Below, piece by piece: positions 41,658-50,350 of a stretch of DNA of 64,000 nt (positions within the stretch are counted from its first letter, which is position 1; the number at the start of each line of letters is the position of its first letter). The DNA is from Bacteroidales bacterium UBA4331 (lineage in GTDB: Bacteria > Bacteroidota > Bacteroidia > Bacteroidales > Paludibacteraceae). The stretch lies in assembly GCA_002394395.1 (NCBI GenBank), contig DGTR01000037.1:13944-77943 (forward strand), given 5' to 3'. The position numbers and the translations under genes are program-made. The notes below the pieces were generated by a model that was not told where the DNA came from, made no database searches, and saw nothing but the letters and a program-made list of their open reading frames with translations.

Positions 41658-42993
41658 CGCTGTGGCGCGTTGGACAGTCTTGGTCCTCGTGGCTTCGATG
41701 ATGTTCTTCGCATATATGTTTGTGGACATTCTCTCGCCTTTGGCATCCCTCCTCAACGACACGCTGGGATGGGATCAGGGCGTGTTTGGAACTTATGCCG
41801 CAGGTGAGTACCTGCTTAACGTCTTCGGTTTCCTCATCATCGCAGGTATCATCCTCGATAAGATGGGAGTCCGTTTCACCGGCTTGCTCTCCGCTTCACT
41901 CATGGTGATCGGCGCAGCCATCAAGTTCTGGGGTATCTCCTGGGCGGACGCCAATACCGTAGAATGGCTTAACACCTGGTGGTCTTCCATGCCCGGTTCC
42001 GCCAAACTGGCGATGTTCGGATTCATGATCTTCGGCTGCGGCTGTGAGATGGCTGGAACGACGGTTAGTAAGATCCTCGCAAAATGGTTCAAAGGCAAGG
42101 AAATGGCGCTCGCTATGGGCTTGGAGATGGCTATAGCACGTCTCGGAGTCTTCGGAGCGATGTGGCTCTCACCGATGATCAGCCAGCACTTCGCGGTGGA
42201 TGGTGTTAATTCAGTTACCGCTCCGCTGCTCTTTGCTTCTGCGCTGCTCGTCATCGGTCTGCTCAATTTCTTTGTCTTCACAATCATGGATAAGTCCTTC
42301 GATTCCCAACTTGTGGCTATCGGAGAGGCTACCCTGGAGAAAGATCCGGAGGATGAGTTCCACGTTTCCGACCTCAAGCAGATCTTGACTTCGAAGATGT
42401 TCTGGATCATCGCACTCCTTTGCGTGCTCTACTACTCCGCAATCTTCCCCTTCCAGCGTTTCGCAACGAACTTCTTGGAAGAGACACTCGCTATCTCCAA
42501 TGCCGAGGCTGCCGGACTCTTCAAGTGGTTCCCGATACTCGCAATGGTTCTCACGCCGTTTCTCGGAGCCTTTATAGACTACAAAGGCAAAGGTGCATCG
42601 ATGATGCTTTTGGGAGCTTTGATCATGATCGCTTGCCATAGCGTCTTCGCTTTCGTCTTACCGCTCTATCCGTCGAAAACGCTCGCACTTGTCACTATTT
42701 TGGTACTCGGCGTCAGCTTCTCGCTCGTACCTGCATCGATGTGGCCCTCGGTTCCGAAGATCATCGACGAGAAAGTGCTCGGCTCGGCGTACTGTTTGAT
42801 TTTCTGGGTTCAGAATATCGGTCTCTGCCTCGTGCCGCTGCTTATCGGCAAACTGCGTGTGGCTACCGACGGATACCTTGTTCCTATGATCGTCTTCGCT
42901 TCGTTCGGCGTATTGGCATTCTTACTGTCCCTCGCCCTCAAAGTGGAGGATAAACGTAAAAACTATGGACTGGAACTTCCTAATAAAAAATAA
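41623..42993 (+). CDS. MFS transporter
   Basis: 456 residues with about twelve hydrophobic segments. Family features: MFFAYMFVDILSPLASLL in helix 1, ILDKMGVRFTG in the loop after helix 2, and a central cytoplasmic loop (KDPEDEFHVSDLKQIL). The substrate cannot be inferred. The gene overlaps murF by 29 bp, suggesting one transcript with it. Confidence 0.88.
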   Translation: MVEKLQKTLRDSAVARWTVLVLVASMMFFAYMFVDILSPLASLLNDTLGWDQGVFGTYAAGEYLLNVFGFLIIAGIILDKMGVRFTGLLSASLMVIGAAIKFWGISWADANTVEWLNTWWSSMPGSAKLAMFGFMIFGCGCEMAGTTVSKILAKWFKGKEMALAMGLEMAIARLGVFGAMWLSPMISQHFAVDGVNSVTAPLLFASALLVIGLLNFFVFTIMDKSFDSQLVAIGEATLEKDPEDEFHVSDLKQILTSKMFWIIALLCVLYYSAIFPFQRFATNFLEETLAISNAEAAGLFKWFPILAMVLTPFLGAFIDYKGKGASMMLLGALIMIACHSVFAFVLPLYPSKTLALVTILVLGVSFSLVPASMWPSVPKIIDEKVLGSAYCLIFWVQNIGLCLVPLLIGKLRVATDGYLVPMIVFASFGVLAFLLSLALKVEDKRKNYGLELPNKK

Positions 42994-44116
42994 GGAATCC
43001 CTGCACGTAACGACAGATAGCCGGAAGGTCACTTCCGGCTCTATCTTTGTTGCGCTAAAGGGAGAACATTTTGACGGTAACGATTTCGTGGAGCAAGCCC
43101 GAAAAGACGGAGCCGAATACATCATCTCCGGCGAGAATGCCTTGAGAGATCTTCAAGACCTCGCTCGCGCTTGGCGGCGCGAACTCGGTCTGCCCATCCT
43201 CGGCATCACCGGCACGAACGGCAAGACGACGACCAAAGAGCTCTGCGCCGCTGTCCTTTCTACGAAGTACAAGCTCTACTACACCCAAGGCAATCTCAAC
43301 AACCAGATCGGCGTGCCCCTCACCTTATTATCTATAACGCGCGCGCACGAGATGGCGATTGTGGAGATGGGCGCCTCACATCCCGGAGACATCAAAGAAC
43401 TCGTCGAGATAGCCGAGCCGAACTACGGTCTCATCACCAACGTCGGCAAAGCCCATCTGCAGGGCTTCGGCTCTTTCGAAGGTGTCATGCGCACCAAAGC
43501 CGAGTTATACGATTTCCTCCGTGCGCATAATGGCTTCTGTTTCCGAAACATCGATAACCCATACTTGGCGCAGATGGCAGGAGACCTGAAAACCGTGGAG
43601 TACCACACAGGTACAATGCCTTCAGACACTCATCTGGTCGGGGGCTATAACGCAGAGAACGTCTCGGCGGCGATTTGTGTCGGACGCTATTTCGGCGTGA
43701 GCGGAGAAGCTGCTTTAGCAGCTATCCGCGCGTACATCCCCTCCAACAACCGCTCCCAACTCATGCAGACCGGGCGTAACACGGTTGTGGTGGATGCCTA
43801 TAATGCCAACCCGACATCCATGACCGCAGCGATAAACGCTTTCAAAGGAAATTGTTTTATTCTCGGCGCTATGCGCGAACTCGGCGACTACAGCCACCTG
43901 GAGCACCAGAATATCGTCAACATGCTCCTTGAGCGCAAAGCCGATCGCGTACTCCTCGTCGGAGAGGAATACAAAGCGACCACAGCTCCGTATCCCATCT
44001 TCAACAACGTGGATGACCTCTGCGCATACCTCCGGACCGAACCCCTCAGCGGATACACCATCCTTCTCAAGGGTAGCCGGTCAAACCAATTAGAAAAAGT
44101 AATCCCATTCCTATAA
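42965..44116 (+). CDS. murF: UDP-N-acetylmuramoyl-tripeptide--D-alanyl-D-alanine ligase MurF
   Basis: 383 residues. It adds D-Ala-D-Ala to the peptidoglycan precursor. DSRKVTSGSIFVALKGEHFDG (N-terminal domain), ATP loop GITGTNGKTTTKEL, MGASHPGDIKELVEIAEPN, ITNVGKAHLQGFGSFEG and DAYNANPTSMTAAI are all present. It is shorter than E. coli MurF (452) through a trimmed C-terminal domain, as in several Bacteroidota. The start lies within the MFS gene. Confidence 0.93.
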   Translation: MDWNFLIKNKESLHVTTDSRKVTSGSIFVALKGEHFDGNDFVEQARKDGAEYIISGENALRDLQDLARAWRRELGLPILGITGTNGKTTTKELCAAVLSTKYKLYYTQGNLNNQIGVPLTLLSITRAHEMAIVEMGASHPGDIKELVEIAEPNYGLITNVGKAHLQGFGSFEGVMRTKAELYDFLRAHNGFCFRNIDNPYLAQMAGDLKTVEYHTGTMPSDTHLVGGYNAENVSAAICVGRYFGVSGEAALAAIRAYIPSNNRSQLMQTGRNTVVVDAYNANPTSMTAAINAFKGNCFILGAMRELGDYSHLEHQNIVNMLLERKADRVLLVGEEYKATTAPYPIFNNVDDLCAYLRTEPLSGYTILLKGSRSNQLEKVIPFL

Positions 44117-44994
44117 TGAAAAAATCGTATATTATTGTTTTAGCCATTTTAGTGGCTGCCATCATTGGTCTCGTCATCTGGAATCTCTCCCAGCGACAGG
44201 AACTCAACGAAATGGTTGAGCAGATGACCATCGAGAAAGAAGAACTGCAGGAGGAGTACGAAGATCTCGCCCTTCAGTTCGACGGCTATCAGCAGATGGA
44301 CATCCGCAACGATTCGCTCCAGGATTTGCTCAGCCGTGAGCAACAACGCGTACAGGACCTCCTTGAGGAACTGCGTACGACCAAGGCTTCCAACGCCCGT
44401 AAGATTGCGGAACTGAAAAAAGAACTGGCTACCGTACGTGCCGTCATGCGCGATTATGTTCGCCAGATTGACTCGCTCAATGCGACTAACGCACGCCTCA
44501 CACAGGAGAATATCCAAGTTCGCCAAGAGAACCAGCAAGTCCGTCAGCATAACGAACAGCTGACTCAGGCAAACACTCAACTCACCGAGACCGTCACCCG
44601 TGCTTCGATGTTGGAGATCACCTCTTGCTCCGTCACGATGCTCAACAAGAATGACCGCAAGACCCGCATCGCCAGCCATGTACGCAAACTGCAATTCGAC
44701 TACACGATTGCAAAAAACATCACCTGTACACCTGGCCTCAAAGACCTCTATGTACGTGTGATCACACCCAACGGAGACCTCATCGGCGAGTCCGAAACGA
44801 AACTCTTTGCCTTCGAGAGCGGAGAAATACCCTTCTCGATGACCCAGCAGATTGAGTTCACCGGCGAACCGTTCACCGGCACGTGTTACTGCCCGTTCGA
44901 CGAAAATACCAAAGTGGAGAAGGGATTCTATACCATCGATTTCTTCTGCGAAGGAAATCTCATCGGCTCCTTCCCCTTCCAACTAAAGAAATAA
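44116..44994 (+). CDS. Membrane-anchored coiled-coil protein, function unknown
   Basis: 292 residues: one N-terminal membrane segment (IIVLAILVAAIIGLVIW), a coiled coil at about 25-170 rich in Q and E (ENQQVRQHNEQLTQANTQL), and a globular C-terminal domain of about 115 residues (ITSCSVTMLNKNDRKTRIAS, GTCYCPFDENTKVEKGFYTI). The ATG overlaps the murF stop. The arrangement suggests an envelope protein facing the periplasm. Confidence 0.8.
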   Translation: MKKSYIIVLAILVAAIIGLVIWNLSQRQELNEMVEQMTIEKEELQEEYEDLALQFDGYQQMDIRNDSLQDLLSREQQRVQDLLEELRTTKASNARKIAELKKELATVRAVMRDYVRQIDSLNATNARLTQENIQVRQENQQVRQHNEQLTQANTQLTETVTRASMLEITSCSVTMLNKNDRKTRIASHVRKLQFDYTIAKNITCTPGLKDLYVRVITPNGDLIGESETKLFAFESGEIPFSMTQQIEFTGEPFTGTCYCPFDENTKVEKGFYTIDFFCEGNLIGSFPFQLKK

Positions 44995-45017
44995 CCCCTC
45001 TCCCCCGACCGATGGGG

Positions 45018-45083
45018 TGAGAAGGCCCTGCCTTCTCATAAAATTAGTAGGAGCACCTACTAAAAGATGCTCCTACTAATTTT
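45018..45083. terminator. Bidirectional terminator between convergent units
   Basis: AAAATTAGTAGGAGCA (45040) and TGCTCCTACTAATTTT (45068) form a perfect 16-bp stem with A and T runs on both sides. A smaller stem GAGAAGGC/GCCTTCTC precedes it. Confidence 0.9.
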
Positions 45084-45087
45084 ACCG

Positions 45088-45172
45088 CGGAAAGAGAGGG
45101 ATTCGAACCCCCGGTACCTTTCAGTACTTCGGTTTTCAAGACCGACGCAATAGACCACTCTGCCATCTTTCC
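45088..45172 (-). tRNA. tRNA-Ser (TGA)
   Basis: 85 nt on the minus strand. Acceptor GGAAAGA/TCTTTCC, anticodon stem TCGGT/ACCGA with loop CTTGAAA (anticodon TGA), and a long variable arm (AGTACTGAAAGGTACC) typical of class II tRNAs. CCA is not encoded. Confidence 0.93.
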
Positions 45173-45185
45173 TCAAAAGCGGGTG

Positions 45186-45217
45186 CAAAGGTACTACAAA
45201 AATTTGAATTATACAAA
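45186..45217 (-). promoter_or_regulatory. tRNA-Ser (TGA) promoter
   Basis: Minus strand TTTGTATAATTC from 45217 and TACCTTTG from 45193, 24 nt apart. Confidence 0.75.
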
Positions 45218-45232
45218 TATTTTTGAGAAAAA

Positions 45233-46432
45233 ATGAAACAGCAGGCTACTTTTTCTATGTTAGCGAAGACTTTTAAAGGTCTCGAAGAGGTTTTGGCGCA
45301 GGAGTTGATAGCTCTTGGAGCCAACGAGGTGCAACTCGAGCGCCGCGCTGTTTCTTTCCGTGGTGACAAAGCGCTTCTCTACCGCGCGAACCTCTGTCTG
45401 CGTACCGCCTTGCGTATCCTCGTGCCCATCGCTTCTTTCAAAGCCAAAGATACCGACGCGCTCTATAACCAACTCAAGAAAATCAACTGGAGCGCGTACA
45501 TGCAATCCACCACCACCTTTGCCATCGATGCTACCGTCTATAGCGAGACCTTCCGGAACAGCCGTTTCGTCACGTACCGCGTCAAGGATGCCATCGCCGA
45601 CTACTGGCTGGAGAAAGAGAACCAACGCCCCTCGGTGAGCACCCGCGAACCCGACCTGCTCATCAATATCCATATCGGCAACGAGCAAGTGACGGTCTCT
45701 CTGGACAGCTCCGGCGAGAGTCTGCACAAACGCGGCTACCGCGTCGCAACGACCGAAGCCCCCATCTCAGAAGTGTTGGCGGCAGGAATGCTACTCATGG
45801 CGGGATGGAACGGGCAATCCGACCTCTATGACCCTATGTGCGGCTCGGGAACCTTCCTTATTGAAGCAGCCCTCATCGCCCGTAACATCGCTCCGGGAGT
45901 CTTCCGTTCGGCGTACGCCTTTGAGAAATGGCCCGATTTCGATGCCGACCTCTGGAGCGACATCTACAACGACGATAGCCACGAGCGGGACTTTACCCAT
46001 AAGATCTACGGCTCCGATGCCTCCTTCTATGCCATCCAACAGGCGACCAAAAACATCAAAGCCGCCGGCGTCCAGAAAGATATCGAACTCAAACAGATCC
46101 GCATCGAGGAAATCAAATGGTCCAATGACGCAATAAATGGGCAAATGGTAAATGATAAAATGGTAAATGCCTTGGTGATGCTCAATCCCCCTTATGGCGA
46201 GCGTCTCCATTCCAACAAAGAGATGGAGGACCTCTATACTGCCATCGGTTCGACCCTCAAACACCAGTTTGCAGGGGCTACCGCGTGGATCATATCTTCC
46301 AACGCCGCGGCGATGAAGTGCATCGGTCTCAAACCCTCCAAGAAATACCATCTCCTCAACGGCGAACTCGATTGTCAGTTTAACCGCTATGACCTTTTCG
46401 CCGGTAAACGTAATGACCAAATGTCTAAATGA
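45233..46432 (+). CDS. THUMP-domain RlmL-type rRNA guanine-N2 methyltransferase with repeat insertion
   Basis: 399 residues. Like the N-terminal half of E. coli RlmL, which methylates G2445 of 23S rRNA; the RlmK half is absent, as usual in Bacteroidota. THUMP region (residues 45-160), then [42 protein letters not shown] (SAM motif) and the catalytic-type LNPPYGERL. Immediately before that strand, [14 protein letters not shown] is an MVNDQ repeat replacing a short loop. The last codons (NDQMSK) also come from a repeat tract. Confidence 0.92.
   Translation: MKQQATFSMLAKTFKGLEEVLAQELIALGANEVQLERRAVSFRGDKALLYRANLCLRTALRILVPIASFKAKDTDALYNQLKKINWSAYMQSTTTFAIDATVYSETFRNSRFVTYRVKDAIADYWLEKENQRPSVSTREPDLLINIHIGNEQVTVSLDSSGESLHKRGYRVATTEAPISEVLAAGMLLMAGWNGQSDLYDPMCGSGTFLIEAALIARNIAPGVFRSAYAFEKWPDFDADLWSDIYNDDSHERDFTHKIYGSDASFYAIQQATKNIKAAGVQKDIELKQIRIEEIKWSNDAINGQMVNDKMVNALVMLNPPYGERLHSNKEMEDLYTAIGSTLKHQFAGATAWIISSNAAAMKCIGLKPSKKYHLLNGELDCQFNRYDLFAGKRNDQMSK
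46109..46172 (+). repeat. MVNDQ repeat copy inside the RlmL-type gene
   Basis: Units AAATGGTCC, AATGACGC, AATAAATGGGC, AAATGGT, AAATGATA, AAATGGT in frame, ending just before the NPPYGERL motif. Confidence 0.88.
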
Positions 46433-46476
46433 CCAAATAAATGAATAAATGGTAAATGACCAAATGGTAAATAAAC
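46411..46476 (+). repeat. MVNDQ repeat spanning the RlmL-type stop and queA start
   Basis: Five to six AAATGACC/AAATGGT-type units. They encode the end of the upstream protein and both candidate start codons of queA (46449 and 46464). Confidence 0.88.
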
Positions 46477-47720
46477 CGCTTTATATAGCTGATTTTAACT
46501 ACCCGCTGCCGGACGAGCGCATCGCCAAGTATCCGCTGCCCGAGCGAGACCACAGCAAACTGCTCATCTATCGCGATGGCGCAGTCAGCGAAGATCATTT
46601 TTACAACGTGGGGGAATATATCAATCCCTCCGCACTCCTTATATATAATAATACGCGCGTGATACAGGCGCGTCTGGAGTTCTATAAGACCACCGGCGCA
46701 CGCATCGAAATTTTCTGTCTCGAGCCGCTCACGCCCCATGATTACCAGCTCTCCCTCTCTTCCACTACCGGCTGTACTTGGAAGTGTATGGTGGGCAACG
46801 CCAAGAAATGGCACGACGAACCGGTTACTTTGACCATTAACCGTTCGCCTTCAGCCATAACCCTTCGTGCCTATAAAGAGTCGCAGATGGGTAATACGTT
46901 TGCCGTGCGTTTCGAGTGGGACGGAGACGACATCTCCTTCGCGGAGATTCTCGATGCCGCAGGCGAACTGCCGATCCCGCCGTACTTGAACCGCAAGACC
47001 GAAGCTTCCGACCTCAAGACCTACCAGACCGTTTATTCGCGTATCAAAGGTTCGGTCGCTGCGCCCACAGCCGGCCTGCATTTTACCGAATCTGTCCTCG
47101 CAGACCTCCATCGCAGAGGCATCGAGACCGACGAACTGACCCTTCACGTCGGCGCGGGAACTTTCCTTCCTGTCAAGACCGCTGACGCCAACGAACATAC
47201 CATGCATACAGAGATTATCGCCGTCCCGCGAGAGACGATTGCACACATCCTCGCCAAACTCGGTTCTATCGTTGCGGTCGGAACAACCTCCATGCGCACC
47301 CTCGAATCGCTCTATTTCATCGGCTGCCAACTTCGTAATGCCGAAATGTCGGAATATCGAAATATCGATTCCATCCACGTGGACCAGTTTGAGCCATACG
47401 AGAACGACTCTCAGCACTCAGCTCTTAGCTCTCGACTCTCAACTGCGGAGGCCTTGCAGTCCATCCTCGACTACCTCGACGCAACGCATCAGCAAACGCT
47501 CCATGCCGAGACGCAGATTATGATCAAGCCCGGTTACACCTTCCACGTTGTGGATCAACTGATCACTAATTTCCACCAGCCGCAATCGACCCTCCTTCTG
47601 CTTGTCAGCGCATTCGTCGGCGGCGACTGGCGTACGATATACGACTACGCCCTTTCCCACGACTTCCGCTTCCTCTCTTACGGTGACAGTTCCATCCTTA
47701 CAAGAAAAGCGAATGTGTGA
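46464..47720 (+). CDS. queA: tRNA preQ1(34) S-adenosylmethionine ribosyltransferase-isomerase QueA
   Basis: 418 residues. It builds epoxyqueuosine in tRNA. FNYPLPDERIAKYPLPERDHSKLL, LIYNNTRVIQARL, TYQTVYSRIKGSVAAPTAGLHFT, LHVGAGTFLPVK and TNFHQPQSTLLLLVSAF are family blocks. The only available start codons lie in the MVNDQ repeat (46449 or 46464). Two further repeat insertions occur: EYRNID (ATATCG type) and NDSQHSALSSRLSTAEA (CTCTCAGCACTCAG type), both between conserved blocks. Length exceeds E. coli QueA (356). Confidence 0.93.
   Translation: MVNKPLYIADFNYPLPDERIAKYPLPERDHSKLLIYRDGAVSEDHFYNVGEYINPSALLIYNNTRVIQARLEFYKTTGARIEIFCLEPLTPHDYQLSLSSTTGCTWKCMVGNAKKWHDEPVTLTINRSPSAITLRAYKESQMGNTFAVRFEWDGDDISFAEILDAAGELPIPPYLNRKTEASDLKTYQTVYSRIKGSVAAPTAGLHFTESVLADLHRRGIETDELTLHVGAGTFLPVKTADANEHTMHTEIIAVPRETIAHILAKLGSIVAVGTTSMRTLESLYFIGCQLRNAEMSEYRNIDSIHVDQFEPYENDSQHSALSSRLSTAEALQSILDYLDATHQQTLHAETQIMIKPGYTFHVVDQLITNFHQPQSTLLLLVSAFVGGDWRTIYDYALSHDFRFLSYGDSSILTRKANV
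47341..47371 (+). repeat. ATATCG repeat copy inside queA
   Basis: TGTCGGAATATCGAAATATC followed by GATTCC, in frame; matches 2579-2599 closely. Confidence 0.75.
47408..47448 (+). repeat. CTCTCAGCACTCAG phrase repeat inside queA
   Basis: Units CTCTCAGCA, CTCAGCTCTTAG, CTCTCGA, CTCTCAA in tandem, read in frame. Confidence 0.65.
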
Positions 47721-47776
47721 ATCTGTGAATTTGTGAAAAATGACCAAATGGTAAATGACCAAATAGTAAATGGCAT
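47710..47776 (+). repeat. TGTGAATC and MVNDQ repeats between queA and tatD
   Basis: GTGTGAATCTGTGAATTTGT starts in the last queA codons, followed by AAATGACC/AAATGGT/AAATGACC/AAATAGT units up to the tatD start. Confidence 0.85.
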
Positions 47777-48584
47777 GATCGATACCCATATCCATTTAGA
47801 TGAAGAGGCTTATGCGCCCGACCGCGAAGAGATGATTCTCCGCCAACGCGAGAGTGGAGTAGAAGCAATGCTTATTCCAGGGGTAAATGCGTCCTCCGTA
47901 AGCCCAATCCTAGACCTTAGTACTACCTTTACAGGATTGTGCTACCCGGCTTTAGGGTTTCATCCGCAAGAAGTCAAAGAGGATTGGAAGGAGCAATGGA
48001 CTCTTATCGAAGCCGCTATCCGCGAGCATCGAGACAAATTGGTTGCCATCGGAGAGATCGGACTCGACTACTACTGGGATACGACCTTCAAAGCTGAGCA
48101 GCAGGAACTCCTCCGTCTCCAACTGGCCTTGGCGCAAGAACTGAACCTGCCGGTGATGATTCATAACCGCGAAGCGACCGAAGACACCCTCCGCATCCTC
48201 CGCGAAGCGCAAATGGCGCATGGTACAAGTCCGAATGGTAAATTAACCGGTGTCATCCATTGTTTCAACGGTAGCCGCGAGACGGCCCAGCAGATTTTGG
48301 ACATGGGGTTCTATTTGGGAATTGGAGGTGTCATCACTTTCAAGAATTGCAAACTCGCCGACACACTCGCAGGAGACGAACGTTTTGCACCCGTTCCTTT
48401 GGAACGTTTGGTTTTGGAGACCGATGGCCCGTATCTGGCACCCACACCTTTCCGCGGACAGCGAAACGAAAGTCGGTTGATGACCTATGTCGTCGAACGC
48501 CTTGCGCAAGTCTATAAATGTTCCAATGAAACAATCATTGAAGCGACAACAGCTAGCGCAAAGTCACTTTTTGGGCTAAAATAA
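47775..48584 (+). CDS. tatD: TatD-family metal-dependent hydrolase (DNase)
   Basis: 269 residues. MIDTHIHLD (metal-binding His pair), GFHPQEV, GEIGLDYYW, PVMIHNREATEDT, GVIHCFNGSRE, GIGGVITFKNCKL and ETDGPYLAPTPFRGQRNES reproduce the TatD metal site and signature. These enzymes act as 3'-5' DNases in repair. Start at MIDTHIH (47775); 14 repeat codons are available upstream from 47733 but are unlikely to be conserved. Confidence 0.94.
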   Translation: MIDTHIHLDEEAYAPDREEMILRQRESGVEAMLIPGVNASSVSPILDLSTTFTGLCYPALGFHPQEVKEDWKEQWTLIEAAIREHRDKLVAIGEIGLDYYWDTTFKAEQQELLRLQLALAQELNLPVMIHNREATEDTLRILREAQMAHGTSPNGKLTGVIHCFNGSRETAQQILDMGFYLGIGGVITFKNCKLADTLAGDERFAPVPLERLVLETDGPYLAPTPFRGQRNESRLMTYVVERLAQVYKCSNETIIEATTASAKSLFGLK

Positions 48585-48614
48585 CAAAAAAAATCAAAAA
48601 AAATGCACAAATGC

Positions 48615-48645
48615 TTGCGTATGTCGTAAAAAAGCAGTAATTTTG
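48615..48645 (+). promoter_or_regulatory. Promoter of tRNA-Ser (GGA) and possibly exbB
   Basis: TTGCGTATGTC at 48615 and TAATTTTG at 48638. Confidence 0.85.
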
Positions 48646-48669
48646 TACCCGCTTTGGAAAATAAGCGAA

Positions 48670-48757
48670 GGAGAGATGCTCGAGTGGTTGAAGAGGCACG
48701 CCTGGAAAGCGTGTAAACTCCAAAAGGGTTTCCGGGGTTCGAATCCCCGTCTCTCCG
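48670..48757 (+). tRNA. tRNA-Ser (GGA)
   Basis: 88 nt. Acceptor GGAGAGA/TCTCTCC, anticodon stem CACGC/GCGTG with loop CTGGAAA (anticodon GGA), long variable arm, T arm CCGGGGTTCGAATCCCCG and discriminator G. CCA is not encoded. Confidence 0.94.
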
Positions 48758-48770
48758 CAAAGATTTTGCA

Positions 48771-48900
48771 TCGAGCCGGGGAAGTAAGCTTGCTTACAGA
48801 CACGGATAGAGGCAAAAGCTTTGAACAAGGTGCCAGCGGCAGCTTGTGGGGATTACGGAGCAATCCCCGTGGAGAGCGTCGAGCCGGGGAAGGGCTCGCA
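48771..48900 (+). other. Structured leader between tRNA-Ser and exbB
   Basis: TCGAGCCGGGGAAG occurs twice (48771 and 48879). Hairpins GTAAGCTTGCTTAC, GGGGATTACGGAGCAATCCCC-type and GAGCC/GGGCTC lie between and around them. No separate promoter for exbB is visible, so the tRNA and exbB may share a transcript. Confidence 0.5.
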
Positions 48901-48951
48901 ACAATTAACCGAAATACAATAAACACAAATAATCAATTAACAATTTATCTC

Positions 48952-49776
48952 ATGAAAAAAGTATTTGCAACCCTTACCGTGCTGGCTATGCTTACTTTCG
49001 GTAGCGCAGCAGTAATGGCACAAGAGGCAGCAGCTCCTGCTGAGGAAGCAGCTGTTGAAAACGTAGATGAAGTAGCTGCTCCTGAGGCAGTAGAAGAAGT
49101 AGCTGAGGCTCCAGCTGAGGAGGCTGGCGGTCTCGTGGCTCTCCACAAAACCCTTAAGACGAAGTTCATCGAAGGTGGCGCAGGATTCATGGCGCTGACC
49201 CTCGTTACTCTCGTATTCGGTTTGGCTCTCTGTATTGAGCGTATCATCTATCTCTCCCTGAGCAAGACCAACACCAAGAAACTCCTCGCTGACGTGGAAG
49301 CTGCTCTCAAGCAGGGCGGTATTGAGAAAGCTCTGGAGGTTTGCCGCAATACGCGTGGTCCGGTGGCTTCGATCTTCTATCAGGGTCTCAGCCGCTACGA
49401 CGAGGGCATCGATGTAGTTGAGAAGACTGTTGCTTCCTATGGTGGCGTTCAGCTCGGTCTCTTGGAGAAGAACCTCTCTTGGATCACCCTCTTCATCGCT
49501 ATCGCTCCGTCTCTCGGATTCTTGGGTACCATCATCGGTATGATCGAGGCATTCGATAAGATTCAGCAGGTAGGTGATATCTCCGCTACCGTTGTTGCCG
49601 GTGGTATCAAGGTCGCTCTGTTGACTACCCTCCTCGGTTTGATCATTGCTGTTGTTCTGCAGTTGTTCTACAACTATATCCTCAGCCTCGTTGAGGGTCT
49701 CGTGAACGAAATGGAGGATAGCTCCATCAGCCTTCTCGACCTCGTAGTAGAGTACGACAAAGCTCAAAAGAAATAA
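48952..49776 (+). CDS. exbB: MotA/TolQ/ExbB proton channel family protein
   Basis: 274 residues. After a signal-like N-terminus (MKKVFATLTVLAMLTFGSAAVMA) and an A/E/P-rich periplasmic stretch come three membrane segments: GFMALTLVTLVFGLALCIER, LSWITLFIAIAPSLGFLGTI and IKVALLTTLLGLIIAVVLQL. The APSLGFLGTIIGMIEAF block is diagnostic. With the two ExbD proteins downstream it should energise TonB-dependent uptake or Tol-like outer-membrane processes using the proton gradient. Confidence 0.94.
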   Translation: MKKVFATLTVLAMLTFGSAAVMAQEAAAPAEEAAVENVDEVAAPEAVEEVAEAPAEEAGGLVALHKTLKTKFIEGGAGFMALTLVTLVFGLALCIERIIYLSLSKTNTKKLLADVEAALKQGGIEKALEVCRNTRGPVASIFYQGLSRYDEGIDVVEKTVASYGGVQLGLLEKNLSWITLFIAIAPSLGFLGTIIGMIEAFDKIQQVGDISATVVAGGIKVALLTTLLGLIIAVVLQLFYNYILSLVEGLVNEMEDSSISLLDLVVEYDKAQKK

Positions 49777-49858
49777 TCGTGCCCTCGTGGCAAAGAAACA
49801 ATTATATCAGCCAAGCTTGGCTGATTGAACACTAACGATTAATTAAATTTTGAGCAAT

Positions 49859-50338
49859 ATGAAAAACTATAAAATGATTCCTAAGATTACCTTGTGGTCG
49901 CTGCTGGCGCTGGGCATCGTGTTTATCGCGTTGTTCTTCCTCGGTGGTTCGAACGGTAGTCTGGAGGTGGCTGGTGATTTCCTGGATATTCCTCGCTTCA
50001 CCGATGCTTTCCTCATCTGGAACTACATCCTCTTCGGTATTGTAGTCCTGATCACACTTGCTGTAGTGATCGTAGATTTTGTGAATAACTGGAAGACCAA
50101 TCGCCGCAAAGCATATATGACGCTCGGCGTAGTTTGCGGATTCATCGTTTTGGCATGCGTATGCTGGTTCCTCGGTAGCCCGGAGAAAATCAATATCATC
50201 GGCTATGAGGGTACGGATAACGAAGGCTTCTGGGCTCAGATGGCTGACGCTGTAATCTATGCTTGCTATTTCCTCATCATTGCTACTATCGGTACTATGA
50301 TTTGGGGATATTGCTATACTAAAAGTCTATCGAAGTAA
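49859..50338 (+). CDS. Membrane protein encoded between exbB and exbD
   Basis: 159 residues with four hydrophobic segments (LWSLLALGIVFIALFFLGG, LIWNYILFGIVVLITLAVVI, YMTLGVVCGFIVLACVCWFL and VIYACYFLIIATIGTMIWG). Unnamed Bacteroidota proteins of this kind commonly lie at this position in exbB-exbD operons, so a role as an accessory subunit is likely by context. A perfect palindrome (ATCAGCCAAGCTTGGCTGAT) lies in the preceding spacer at 49807-49826. Confidence 0.8.
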   Translation: MKNYKMIPKITLWSLLALGIVFIALFFLGGSNGSLEVAGDFLDIPRFTDAFLIWNYILFGIVVLITLAVVIVDFVNNWKTNRRKAYMTLGVVCGFIVLACVCWFLGSPEKINIIGYEGTDNEGFWAQMADAVIYACYFLIIATIGTMIWGYCYTKSLSK

Positions 50339-50350
50339 ATCACATTTATC

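Noticed and set aside
48643..48951. N-terminal extension of ExbB through tRNA-Ser
   Set aside because: The open frame crosses the tRNA and leader; the signal peptide begins at 48952.
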